Notes under the pieces: generated by a model
Seen by the model: the letters and a program-made list of their open reading frames with translations, nothing else
What the model was told of the DNA's origin: nothing
Databases searched by the model: none
Made by a program: the position numbers and the translations under genes
From: an uncultured Eggerthella sp.
Lineage (GTDB): Bacteria; Actinomycetota; Coriobacteriia; Coriobacteriales; Eggerthellaceae
Direction: 5' to 3'
Assembly (NCBI GenBank): GCA_900544455.1
Contig: UQVJ01000021.1
Location: forward strand, 1-22,071
DNA: 22,071 bases
Shown: positions 6,801 through 15,053 of the stretch, piece by piece
How the letters are laid out: each line of letters begins with the position of its first letter
Position numbering within the stretch: the stretch's first letter is position 1

Positions 6801-8633
6801 TTACTCTGTTTTCACATGGTTAGCGCGCAAAGAGTTGAGCTCGGCTTGAAGCATATAGATAGCCTGGAACACCATATCGCGCTCTTCATCACTTTGCGCC
6901 TGTTTCATTTGGTCGCGCATAGAGGAAATGGCAGATTCCATATCGCCAATAGCTAACTCATCGGCAAGAAAACGTAACGTATCATGCGCCGGCGTTTCGC
7001 TTTGAACGGTTGAAGCGGTTAAGATGCGCGCCGCATACTTGCATTTCTCCTGAGCACGCATTATCAAGTCGGCAACAGTGAGGGCGGGGTCTGCAGAAAT
7101 CAGTTCCATCATAATCCCGCTCAACTCCCCGTGAACCCTCTCATGCCATTCGGTCTGACCTAGTTCGCTCATAAAGTCAGGAATCATAGCAGGGTTATGA
7201 GCGCAAAGGCTCAGGAACTCACGCTCGGTACGAAGCCGGTTCCTTTCGGCAGAGCTTAAAACCCTCGCAGAGGGTCTACGTGGCTGATCGGCACCTAAAC
7301 GATCCGAATAATCTACTGGCGCCGAAGCTTTCAGATCCGAAAGACGCAAAAGAATATCCTGCTCACGAGCATGAACGCGACTCGAGATATAAACCGCGTA
7401 ATCTTTTGCCAGAAGCGAATCTTTAATGGGAGCCAAAACAGCCAACGCCTCGTTAGTGGCACGAGATCTACCCTCTGGCGTCTGAAGGTCATACCGCGAA
7501 AGCCGACGGTCAATGCCGAATTTGATAAGGGGAATCGCCCCATCCAAAACAGTCTTGAAAGCATCTGGACCGTATGCGGCTACGAACTCGGCAGGATCAA
7601 GGCCGTCAGGCAAGGTCACAGCGCAGAGATCGACGCGAGAGATACCCGCTTCAGGCGTAATGGACGAATCAATAAACTGAAGAGCCCTATCGGCGGCTCT
7701 CTGACCAGCTTCATCACCATCAAATAAATAAATGATGCGCGATTTCGCATGGTGGGAAAGAAGCCGAATGTGCTGACGAGTAAGAGAAGTTCCTAGGGTA
7801 GCCACCACATTGGTAAAGCCGGCTTCGTGAAGGGCGATCACATCGGTGTATCCTTCAACCACAATAGCATCACCCGTGCTAGTCATCCGGGCTTTAGCCT
7901 TATCAAGGGCAAACAAAACTTCAGATTTATGGAAAATCGGAGTATCGCCGGTATTAAGGTATTTCGGCTCACCTTGACCAATAACTCGTCCACCAAAAGC
8001 AATGCAATCCCCCCGAACATCACTGATCGGAAACATCACACGATTGAAAAAACGGTCATTAACGCCCTGAGAACCCCTAACAGCAACATTAGCCTCAATC
8101 ATTTCCTTTTCCGTATAACCCAAAGAACGAAGATGGGAAACTAATTGCCTTCTCCCAGGAGCGTATCCGAGATTCCAGGAGGTTGGAACAGAGCCACCTA
8201 AACCTCGACCAGAAAGGTAGGCGCGTGCAGCAGCAGGCCCTTCGTCGGAAGAGCGCATAAGCAGCATATGGTAATAAGAAGCGGCTTCGGAGCAAACCGC
8301 TTTCAATCGAGCCTTAAGGCTATGAGCTTTGGAAGCTTGAGCCGACTCGGTAAGCTCAATGTTTGCTCGACGAGCCAAAAAACGAACAGCATCGACAAAA
8401 TCGACATCGTCAAGTTTGCGAACATATGAAATGATGTCGCCGCCTTCACCACAACCAAAGCAATGCCAGGTCTGAGAAACCGAATCTACCTTGCAGGAAG
8501 GTGTTTTCTCTTGATGGAAGGGGCAACAGCACCAAAAGTCCTTTCCCCTCTGGCGCATCACCGAACGCTCTGCGAATAATTCAACCAGATCGTTCGCTTC
8601 GCGAACCTTACGTATGTCTTCGTCGGAAAAAAT
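6801..8633 (-). CDS. dnaG: DNA primase
   Basis: DnaG makes RNA primers for replication. Counting from the preferred start it has 610 residues. A CHC2 zinc finger (Cys37, His40, Cys58, Cys61) comes first. The RNA-polymerase core follows, with Toprim motifs VVEGYTDV (Glu260) and YLFDGDEAG (Asp305, Asp307), then a C-terminal helicase-interaction region. The only upstream ATG in frame (8678) adds 15 unconserved residues and lies inside the loop of a stable hairpin. The family start (M-x-S-D-E-D-I-R-K) instead aligns with an ATT codon at 8631-8633, preceded by GAGGGGGG four bases away. A non-canonical ATT start is therefore my preferred reading. It lies between ribF and def, with no rpoD beside it. 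Confidence 0.93.
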   Translation of the reverse strand: MFSDEDIRKVREANDLVELFAERSVMRQRGKDFWCCCPFHQEKTPSCKVDSVSQTWHCFGCGEGGDIISYVRKLDDVDFVDAVRFLARRANIELTESAQASKAHSLKARLKAVCSEAASYYHMLLMRSSDEGPAAARAYLSGRGLGGSVPTSWNLGYAPGRRQLVSHLRSLGYTEKEMIEANVAVRGSQGVNDRFFNRVMFPISDVRGDCIAFGGRVIGQGEPKYLNTGDTPIFHKSEVLFALDKAKARMTSTGDAIVVEGYTDVIALHEAGFTNVVATLGTSLTRQHIRLLSHHAKSRIIYLFDGDEAGQRAADRALQFIDSSITPEAGISRVDLCAVTLPDGLDPAEFVAAYGPDAFKTVLDGAIPLIKFGIDRRLSRYDLQTPEGRSRATNEALAVLAPIKDSLLAKDYAVYISSRVHAREQDILLRLSDLKASAPVDYSDRLGADQPRRPSARVLSSAERNRLRTEREFLSLCAHNPAMIPDFMSELGQTEWHERVHGELSGIMMELISADPALTVADLIMRAQEKCKYAARILTASTVQSETPAHDTLRFLADELAIGDMESAISSMRDQMKQAQSDEERDMVFQAIYMLQAELNSLRANHVKTE

Positions 8634-8637
8634 ATTG

Positions 8638-8645
8638 CCCCCCTC
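8638..8645 (-). promoter_or_regulatory. Strong ribosome binding site deciding the dnaG start
   Basis: GAGGGGGG on the minus strand lies four bases before the ATT codon at 8631-8633, with its GAGG part eight bases away. No ATG, GTG or TTG in the dnaG frame lies within reach. Together with protein alignment to the family N-terminus, this site supports initiation at ATT. Confidence 0.55.
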
Positions 8646-8656
8646 TGAGCAACCCA

Positions 8657-8693
8657 GGAAAAGACATCGAGCAAGCATTAGCCTGCTCGATGT
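8657..8693 (-). terminator. Intergenic hairpin ahead of dnaG, probable partial terminator
   Basis: A perfect 10-base-pair inverted repeat, ACATCGAGCA with TGCTCGATGT (8684-8693 and 8664-8673), has a 10-base loop. On the minus strand CTTTTCC follows it. It starts 23 bases after the ribF stop codon and ends just before the dnaG ribosome binding site. Only four T follow, so termination is probably incomplete. It could also be an RNA processing site. Confidence 0.6.
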
Positions 8694-8716
8694 AAAAAAG
8701 ATAGAAAGACGGCTCC

Positions 8717-9643
8717 CTAAAGAGGAAGCTTGCGACAGTATTCGATATTACCCATAACCGTGCGAATAAGCTCTTCGGTGGAGTCGAACTTAATCATCGG
8801 GCGAAGGAACTCGACAAACTCGACCTCAATGTACTCGCCATAAATATCCTTATTGAAGTCAAGAATATGAACCTCGCAAGTAGCATCGGTTTCGTCTTTG
8901 AACACCGGCGATACACCCATAGAGACAGCAGCACGATACTTTTCGCCATCAACGGTTACATAAGCGGCATACACGCCTTCACCAAGGACCCTACGCTCTG
9001 GCTTGATGAAAAGATTGGCGGTGGAAAAACCCATATCGGCACCCTCGCCACGCCCCGGACGGACTTTTTCCACAAGCGAAAAACGACGACCGAGAAGCTT
9101 GGTCGCCTCGTCCAAATCATGCTTACCCAAAAGCTTACGAATCCGCGTAGCAGTAATAGGTGCCCCGTCGGTGCTCTTAAGGTTGTGAGCGTCAATATGG
9201 GTGCCAACAACAGCCCCCCATTCCCCCAAGTCCGCAACCGAGCCCGAAGCGCGAGAGCCAAAGTGGAAATCAAGCCCTACATGCAAATGTGCAGGAGCAT
9301 GACCATTGAACGTTTCCTTCAAGAAAGCCTCAGGTGAAAGGCTCGCAAATTCACGGGTAAAGGGAAGCGCCACAACTGCATCAACCCCACTATCGCAAAG
9401 CATCTGAAGACGGCGTTTGTTGCTCAAAAGTTTTCTTAACCTATCAGGATGAAAGATTTCATCCGGGTCAATGTCAAAAGTCAGCGCAATAGATTGACCG
9501 CCCGTTTCCTTTGCTGTTTCCTGCGCGCAAGAAAGTAGATAACGATGGCCCTTGTGAACGCCATCGAAAACGCCAAAAGCACAAGAGGAATTCTCGAACA
9601 ACGAATGATCAAATGATTCATCGACTTTATAAAGCTGTGCCAC
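8717..9643 (-). CDS. ribF: Bifunctional riboflavin kinase / FAD synthetase
   Basis: RibF converts riboflavin to FMN and then FAD. The N-terminal nucleotidyltransferase domain shows GVFDGVHKGHRYLL, VGLDFHFGSRASG and ITATRIRKLL. The C-terminal flavokinase domain shows MGFSTANL, GVYAAYVTV, SMGVSPVF and CEVHILDFNKDIYG. The flavokinase signature usually reads GFPTAN; here Pro is replaced by Ser. The start is taken as GTG at 9643, with AGGTG six bases upstream. An upstream GTG at 9652 adds three residues. It overlaps truB by 17 bases. In many bacteria rpsO follows truB-ribF; here dnaG follows instead. Confidence 0.93.
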   Translation of the reverse strand: MAQLYKVDESFDHSLFENSSCAFGVFDGVHKGHRYLLSCAQETAKETGGQSIALTFDIDPDEIFHPDRLRKLLSNKRRLQMLCDSGVDAVVALPFTREFASLSPEAFLKETFNGHAPAHLHVGLDFHFGSRASGSVADLGEWGAVVGTHIDAHNLKSTDGAPITATRIRKLLGKHDLDEATKLLGRRFSLVEKVRPGRGEGADMGFSTANLFIKPERRVLGEGVYAAYVTVDGEKYRAAVSMGVSPVFKDETDATCEVHILDFNKDIYGEYIEVEFVEFLRPMIKFDSTEELIRTVMGNIEYCRKLPL

Positions 9644-10646
9644 GTTCAACACCTATCGAAAACACGCATCGCGGACGATAGCGATGCTCGGACTCATGAT
9701 ATTCATACAATGCCTTAAGGCGGTTTTGTGCAATAATGCCAACCACTTCCCCATCTTCGGGAGGTGTTGTCGAAGCGAACACACTGGTAGTACAGCAGCA
9801 AGGATCGAAAACATCCTGGGAGATAGGTTCATTAAGCGCTATATCTTCGCAATGCAATGGAGACCCATTTGCAACCTTGTCAGCAAGATCACGAACGAAT
9901 GCATAACGCATGCCTAATGCACGAAGGGGATCAATGGTACCGCAATCGGGCGATTGCTCAAGCATTTCCAAAGTAACGCAATCTTCAAGCGCAACCGTAC
10001 CAGATATCGTGCGCTCAAGGTAACCTACGTGAGCGGCAGTACCGAGGTCGCGACCAAGGTCACGAGCGATAGCACGCATATACGTACCCTTAGAAACGCT
10101 CATCTCGACCTCCCATTCAGCAACCTGGCGACCCGCATCGTCAATGAGCTCATTAACCGAAAGAAACTCAGCGTCAAAGATCTCAAATTCACGTGGCTCA
10201 AGGTCGATAATCGTCCCCTTGCGCGCGGCATCATAAGACTTGCGACCGTTTACCTTGATGGCGGAATAAACAGGAGGTATTTGGGTACCTTTGCCTACCA
10301 TTTTTGCAACATAGGAACGCGCATATTCCTCTTCAAATACCTCGGAAGGAATACCGCATTCCTTGATTACCGAGCCTTCAGCATCATCCGTTTCCGTGCC
10401 AACCCCAAAACGAACGCCCATACGATAGCGCTTACCGTGTCCAACCATAAACGCATCAAGACGCGTTGCAGGCCCAACACATACCACAAGAACGCCAGAA
10501 GCAAGTGGATCTAGCGTACCAGTATGACCTACCCGGCGTTCGCCGAAAATCTTGCGGCAACGATTAACAACATCATGGGACGACATGCCAACAGGTTTGT
10601 TGATAGCAACAAGCCTACTGAGCCCAGACTCACCTCGCTTGGCCAT
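9627..10646 (-). CDS. truB: tRNA pseudouridine-55 synthase
   Basis: TruB isomerises U55 of the T-loop in tRNAs. The 339-residue protein carries the catalytic motif GHTGTLDPLASGVLVV with the nucleophile Asp46. It also has INKPVGMSSHDVV near the N-terminus, the KRYRMGVRFGVGTETDD segment and GTYMRAIARDLG, followed by a C-terminal region of about 100 residues of PUA-like size. The ATG at 10646 overlaps the nrnA stop codon by one base (TGATG arrangement). The two extra upstream codons are ignored. Confidence 0.96.
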   Translation of the reverse strand: MAKRGESGLSRLVAINKPVGMSSHDVVNRCRKIFGERRVGHTGTLDPLASGVLVVCVGPATRLDAFMVGHGKRYRMGVRFGVGTETDDAEGSVIKECGIPSEVFEEEYARSYVAKMVGKGTQIPPVYSAIKVNGRKSYDAARKGTIIDLEPREFEIFDAEFLSVNELIDDAGRQVAEWEVEMSVSKGTYMRAIARDLGRDLGTAAHVGYLERTISGTVALEDCVTLEMLEQSPDCGTIDPLRALGMRYAFVRDLADKVANGSPLHCEDIALNEPISQDVFDPCCCTTSVFASTTPPEDGEVVGIIAQNRLKALYEYHESEHRYRPRCVFSIGVERGTAL

Positions 10647-11653
10647 CAGCAATCACCGGCCGACAAAGAAAAGCATCGCTTGATTACTTCAGCTGGAACT
10701 TCACCAAGAGCTTCATCGAGCGATCCCTTGAAGGTAAAACCAGCCGCAGCCTTGTGGCCGCCGCCGCCAAAATAACGCGCAACCTGAGCAACGTCAGTGT
10801 CGTCGTCCTTTGCTCGAAGGCTGCCACGAACCTCACCGGCAACCGTCTGCTTCAAAATGAGCGCAACTCGAACACCTCTAATATTTCGTAGGGTATCGAT
10901 AAGGGCCTCCGCATCGGCTTTGATGGCACCGCACTCATCAAAATCGTCCTTATCCAAATAGGAATAGACAAAAGAGCCTTCACGAAGAAGCTTCATTCGA
11001 TCCAGCATGATCCCTTCAAGTTTCATGCTGGCAAGCGATCTGCTCTGGAAAAACTCACGGCTGATCTGAGTTGGATTAGCGCCAGCCTCCATCATTTCTG
11101 CAGCACAAGCAAATGCACGGGAATTGGTATTTTGATACGAGAATCTACCGGTATCGGTAACCAAACCAGTAAGCGCACATTGGGCAACCTGAGGAGTTAT
11201 GGATCCAAGATACTTGCAAACCTCCCAAATAAGCATACTTGCCGAGGGAGATTCAGGATCTACGTAGTTATATTCCGACATAGACCCATCGGTAGCATGA
11301 TGGTCAATTGTGAAACGGACCGATGCTTTCGACTGAAGCTCAGAGGCTAACCCGATACGTTCTACAGTAGGCACATCAACTGCTACAAAAACAGAAACAG
11401 GCCCACGATACTCTGACGCAACCTCCATCTCTTCAACACCAGGAAGAAACTTGAGATTAGCCTCTATTTGATCGGCTTTTGCAAGTACGCAATGAGCGGT
11501 CTTGCCCATTGCACGCAAAGCATGGCATAACGCTAGCTGTGAACCGAGGCAATCTCCGTCAGGGTTAATGTGACCGCATATCACAAAATCGTCGAGCGCA
11601 CTAAAGCGCTCGGCGATTTCGGACAGCGAAGTATTCGTCTGAAGGGTAGGCAC
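10646..11653 (-). CDS. nrnA: DHH-family nanoRNase / pAp phosphatase
   Basis: NrnA-type proteins degrade short oligoribonucleotides and dephosphorylate pAp. The 335-residue protein has the DHH domain motifs GHINPDGDCLGS (27-38), VFVAVDVPTVERIG and FTIDHHATDG, with metal-binding Asp and His residues, and a DHHA1 domain ending in the substrate motif GGGGHKAAAG. The start is a GTG at 11653 directly after the rbfA stop codon, with GAGGAA a few bases upstream. Its place between rbfA and truB is the usual one in Gram-positive genomes. Exact substrate preference cannot be read from the sequence. Confidence 0.93.
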   Translation of the reverse strand: MPTLQTNTSLSEIAERFSALDDFVICGHINPDGDCLGSQLALCHALRAMGKTAHCVLAKADQIEANLKFLPGVEEMEVASEYRGPVSVFVAVDVPTVERIGLASELQSKASVRFTIDHHATDGSMSEYNYVDPESPSASMLIWEVCKYLGSITPQVAQCALTGLVTDTGRFSYQNTNSRAFACAAEMMEAGANPTQISREFFQSRSLASMKLEGIMLDRMKLLREGSFVYSYLDKDDFDECGAIKADAEALIDTLRNIRGVRVALILKQTVAGEVRGSLRAKDDDTDVAQVARYFGGGGHKAAAGFTFKGSLDEALGEVPAEVIKRCFSLSAGDC

Positions 11654-12016
11654 TTATTCCTCTTCGTCTGATGAATTCCTTGCAGCATCGCGCGCGAGTG
11701 CGCTTGCGATGCGTTCCGCCTCGTCAACGCTGGAGTCGAGCATAAAACGAAGCTCTGGGGCCATACGCCAAGAAAGCTTCTTGGCCATAAGTGAGCGGAT
11801 CCTGCCACCAGCAGCTTCAAACGCAGCAGCAACCTCCAAATAACGTGACGGTTCGGTAGTGTAATAAATATTAGCTACACTGCGATCAAAGCTAACCTCG
11901 CATGAAGTGATGGTAACCATGTTCAAGCGTGGATCGCTAATCTCGAAAAGCAAGATACTTGCAATGACTTCACGAGCCTGCTCGTTGACCTTGCGGCTGG
12001 AAGAGCCCTGCTTCAT
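11654..12016 (-). CDS. rbfA: 30S ribosome-binding factor A
   Basis: RbfA is a small KH-like protein that helps mature the 16S rRNA 5' end in 30S subunits. The 120-residue protein has the family pattern: a basic N-terminus, EVIASILLFEISDPRLNMVTITSCEVS, then ANIYYTT and LSWRMAPELRFMLDSSVDEAERI. The C-terminus is acidic (SSDEEE). The ATG overlaps the infB stop by one base, so the two are likely translationally coupled. Confidence 0.95.
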   Translation of the reverse strand: MKQGSSSRKVNEQAREVIASILLFEISDPRLNMVTITSCEVSFDRSVANIYYTTEPSRYLEVAAAFEAAGGRIRSLMAKKLSWRMAPELRFMLDSSVDEAERIASALARDAARNSSDEEE

Positions 12017-14751
12017 TATTCGGTCCTTTCAACTTCAACGATACGGAAGCCCTCGATTGTGTCGCCAACCTTAAGATCCTGGTATCCCTCGATGCCAATG
12101 CCGCATTCATAACCACGAGCAACAGTCTTGACGTCGTCCTTGAATCGACGGAGGCTGCCAATATTGCCTTCGTAGATAACGGTGCCGTCACGAACAATAC
12201 GCACCTTATCGTCGCGGCTAAGCTCACCTTCCGTGATATAGCAACCAGCAATAGTGCCAGCCTTAGGCACCTTAAAGGTATCGCGAACCTCTGCGATGCC
12301 GGTGTCCTTTTCAACGATATCAGGCGAAAGAAGACCAACGCGAGCAGCATTGATATCCTCAATAGCCTGGTAGATAACACGGTACAACCTGATATCTACC
12401 TTTTCACGCTCAGCGACTTCTCGAGTCTTGCCTGTCGGGCGGACATTAAAGCCAATGATGATGGCATCAGAAGCCGCAGCAAGCGTAACATCGGTTTCGG
12501 TAATGCCACCAACAGCAGCATGGATGATGTTGATCTTAACTTCCGACTGATCCATCTTCGAGAAGGCATCACGCAGCGCTTCGATAGAACCCTGAACGTC
12601 GGCCTTAACAACAAGGTTAAGGTCAGTGGTCTTACCTTCCTCGATGCGAGAGAAGAGATCGTCCAGGCTCATATGAGAACGAGCCTCCTGCTTGGCCAAG
12701 CGAGCGCGCAATGCACGTTCCTCGGCCAAACGACGAGCATCGCGCTCGTCCTCGAACACGCGGAATTCGTCACCGGCAGTGGGAACGGAATTCAAACCAA
12801 GGATCTCAACCGGATCAGCGGGCTTAGCTGCGTCAACATGAGAGCCACGAGGATCAATCAACGCACGGACCTTACCATAAGAGGTGCCCGCAACAACCAC
12901 ATCGCCAGGATGCAGCGTACCACGGTTGATAAGCATGGTTGCGACTGGACCTCGGCCCTTGTCGAGGTTGGCTTCAATAACGAAACCGGAAGCCGGAGCA
13001 TTGGGATTAGCCTTAAGCTCAAGCACGTCAGCCTGAAGGAGAATGGTTTCGAGCAAGTCGTCAATATGCAGGCGCTTCTTCGCCGAAATATCAACGAACA
13101 TGTTTTGGCCACCCCACTCTTCGGGGATAATGCCATACTCCGTAAGCTCTTGGCGAACACGATCGGGCGTAGCACCAGGCTTATCGATTTTGTTAACCGC
13201 AACAACGATAGGAACATCAGCAGCCTTAGCGTGGTTGATTGCCTCAATGGTCTGAGGCATAACACCGTCGTCAGCGGCAACGACCAGAACAATAACATCG
13301 GTTACCTGAGCGCCACGGGCACGCATAGCAGTAAACGCTTCGTGGCCAGGGGTATCGATGAAAGTAATCTGACGACCATTGATGTTAACGACTGAAGCGC
13401 CGATATGCTGAGTAATGCCGCCAGCCTCGCTCTGGGCAACGCCAGTTTGACGAATAGCATCAAGAAGAGAGGTTTTGCCGTGGTCAACATGGCCCATAAC
13501 AGTAACGATAGGCGGACGAGGCAAAAGGTCTTCCTCGGAATCGTGATAGACAACAGCGAATTCTTCTTCAGGAGAAACGACGCGAACCTTGCGACCAAGG
13601 TCATCGGCAATAAGCTCAACCAAATCATCGCTCATCGTCTGCGTAAGCGTAAGAGGAGAACCAAGAAGGAACAAACGCTTGATGACATCATTCGGAGAGG
13701 CCTCTACAAGCTCAGCGAACTGAGCAACCGTTGAACCCTGGGGGATCTCAACAACAGAATCGTCGAGAACCAAAGAGGGATCCAAGCCCTTTTCCAAAGC
13801 TTCCTGCTCAGCGCGCTCGCGAGCTTCAGCTTCTCGCTTTTCCTTACGCTTTTTGCGACGGCCCTGACCATCATGACTTGCTGCTTCAACGGCGGCACGA
13901 GCCTCAGCAAGAACCTTATCGCGCTGGAGCTTTTCTGCCTGAACGGCCATCTGCGCATAACGATCCTCTGCTGGGGCTTCATTGTTGGCAATTTCAAGCT
14001 CGGGAACAGAGGGCTCGAATCCTTTGCGGTGATTCTTTTTGCCCTTGCGATTGTTATCGCGGGTATTCTTCTTTGCTGCAGCAGCCTCCTGCTTTTGATT
14101 CTGCAAACGCTCACGCTCATTGTTGATTTGGTCGAGCAATGAAGAGAAATTCGAACCACTCGAAATCGGCGCAGCCTTAGGAGCCTGCTTCTTCACCGGA
14201 GCAGCGGTTTTCGCATGCTTACGATTATTGCGATTGTGAAGGGCTTCCTCGACAGCCTGCTTCTTGGCAACTTCAGCTGCGCGTGCTGCAGCAGCAGCAC
14301 GTTCGCGCGCCTCTGCCGCTTCGCGCTCTACACGCTCGCGCTCGCGCTCAATCTGGGAAGCAAGGCTCTCAAACGGAGAAGATGAGATCTTTCGCTTAGC
14401 GGGAGCTTCATTCTCATCCTTGTGAGCTTTGGCTTCGCGGCGAGCCCGTTCAGCCTCACGAGCTTCACGTTCCTTTTCTACCGCAGCACGACGCTCGGCC
14501 TTTTCCTCAGCCTTGCGCTCTGCTTCTTTTGCCTGCTCGTCGGCAAGCTTTTGAGCCTCTTCGTCCTCGAGCCTACCCGCACGCTGCTTAATCTCAGGCT
14601 CAAGATTCTTACGAACCTTCTGCACATAGGCATCCTGGAGAATGCTGGCATGACTCTTGGCGGGGATCTTCATCTCCGCCAAGCGATCGAGCAGCTCCTT
14701 GCTGGTCATATCAAATTCCTTTGCCAATTCATGTACACGCATGCCAGGCAT
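12016..14751 (-). CDS. infB: Translation initiation factor IF-2
   Basis: IF-2 is the GTPase that delivers formyl-Met-tRNA to the 30S subunit. The 911-residue protein has a first IF2_N module (MRVHELAKEFDMTSKELLDRL) and a long charged Ala/Glu/Arg/Lys linker (about 50-325). A second N-terminal module (EIPQGSTVAQFAELVEASP) precedes the G domain, which has GHVDHGKT (420-427), GITQHIGA, DTPGH (466-470) and NKID (520-523). Domains II, III and IV follow. The ATG at 14751 is chosen because GAGGAG lies five bases upstream. An ATG three codons further in is less well placed. It follows ylxR by 13 bases; no ylxQ lies between them. Confidence 0.97.
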   Translation of the reverse strand: MPGMRVHELAKEFDMTSKELLDRLAEMKIPAKSHASILQDAYVQKVRKNLEPEIKQRAGRLEDEEAQKLADEQAKEAERKAEEKAERRAAVEKEREAREAERARREAKAHKDENEAPAKRKISSSPFESLASQIERERERVEREAAEARERAAAAARAAEVAKKQAVEEALHNRNNRKHAKTAAPVKKQAPKAAPISSGSNFSSLLDQINNERERLQNQKQEAAAAKKNTRDNNRKGKKNHRKGFEPSVPELEIANNEAPAEDRYAQMAVQAEKLQRDKVLAEARAAVEAASHDGQGRRKKRKEKREAEARERAEQEALEKGLDPSLVLDDSVVEIPQGSTVAQFAELVEASPNDVIKRLFLLGSPLTLTQTMSDDLVELIADDLGRKVRVVSPEEEFAVVYHDSEEDLLPRPPIVTVMGHVDHGKTSLLDAIRQTGVAQSEAGGITQHIGASVVNINGRQITFIDTPGHEAFTAMRARGAQVTDVIVLVVAADDGVMPQTIEAINHAKAADVPIVVAVNKIDKPGATPDRVRQELTEYGIIPEEWGGQNMFVDISAKKRLHIDDLLETILLQADVLELKANPNAPASGFVIEANLDKGRGPVATMLINRGTLHPGDVVVAGTSYGKVRALIDPRGSHVDAAKPADPVEILGLNSVPTAGDEFRVFEDERDARRLAEERALRARLAKQEARSHMSLDDLFSRIEEGKTTDLNLVVKADVQGSIEALRDAFSKMDQSEVKINIIHAAVGGITETDVTLAAASDAIIIGFNVRPTGKTREVAEREKVDIRLYRVIYQAIEDINAARVGLLSPDIVEKDTGIAEVRDTFKVPKAGTIAGCYITEGELSRDDKVRIVRDGTVIYEGNIGSLRRFKDDVKTVARGYECGIGIEGYQDLKVGDTIEGFRIVEVERTE

Positions 14752-14764
14752 ATGGTCTCCTCGT

Positions 14765-15052
14765 CTACTTATCCTCATTCGAGAGCGCCTCACGCAGCTG
14801 CTGGGCGATACGCTCGCAATCTTCTTCCGTCAACTTCGTTCTAAGCGCTGAATCGAGGCGCTTGGTTTTCATGGCCTTATCAAGGCAGGCAACACTGCAT
14901 ACGTATGCACCGCGACCGTTCATGCGACCCGTGGAGTCGAAAACGACCGCACCTTCAGGAGTACGAACAACACGAAGCAAATCGCTTTTCGTGTTGCTTT
15001 CCCTGCACACAATGCAGGTTCGCTGACGTGTCTTTCCAGCCACGTTTGCCAA
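14765..15052 (-). CDS. ylxR: YlxR-family RNA-binding protein (RNase P modulator RnpM)
   Basis: The 95-residue protein belongs to the YlxR (DUF448) family found between nusA and infB. The B. subtilis member has been reported to bind and modulate RNase P. It has RTCIVCRES with the Cys pair, DLLRVVRTPEGAVVFDSTGRMNGRGAYVC and a basic C-terminal half. There is no ATG in a suitable place. The TTG at 15052, one base after the nusA stop and with GGGGAG four bases upstream, is the best start. A GTG at 15043 is the alternative. The open frame extends far into nusA without a ribosome binding site. Confidence 0.9.
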   Translation of the reverse strand: MANVAGKTRQRTCIVCRESNTKSDLLRVVRTPEGAVVFDSTGRMNGRGAYVCSVACLDKAMKTKRLDSALRTKLTEEDCERIAQQLREALSNEDK

Positions 15053-15053
15053 G

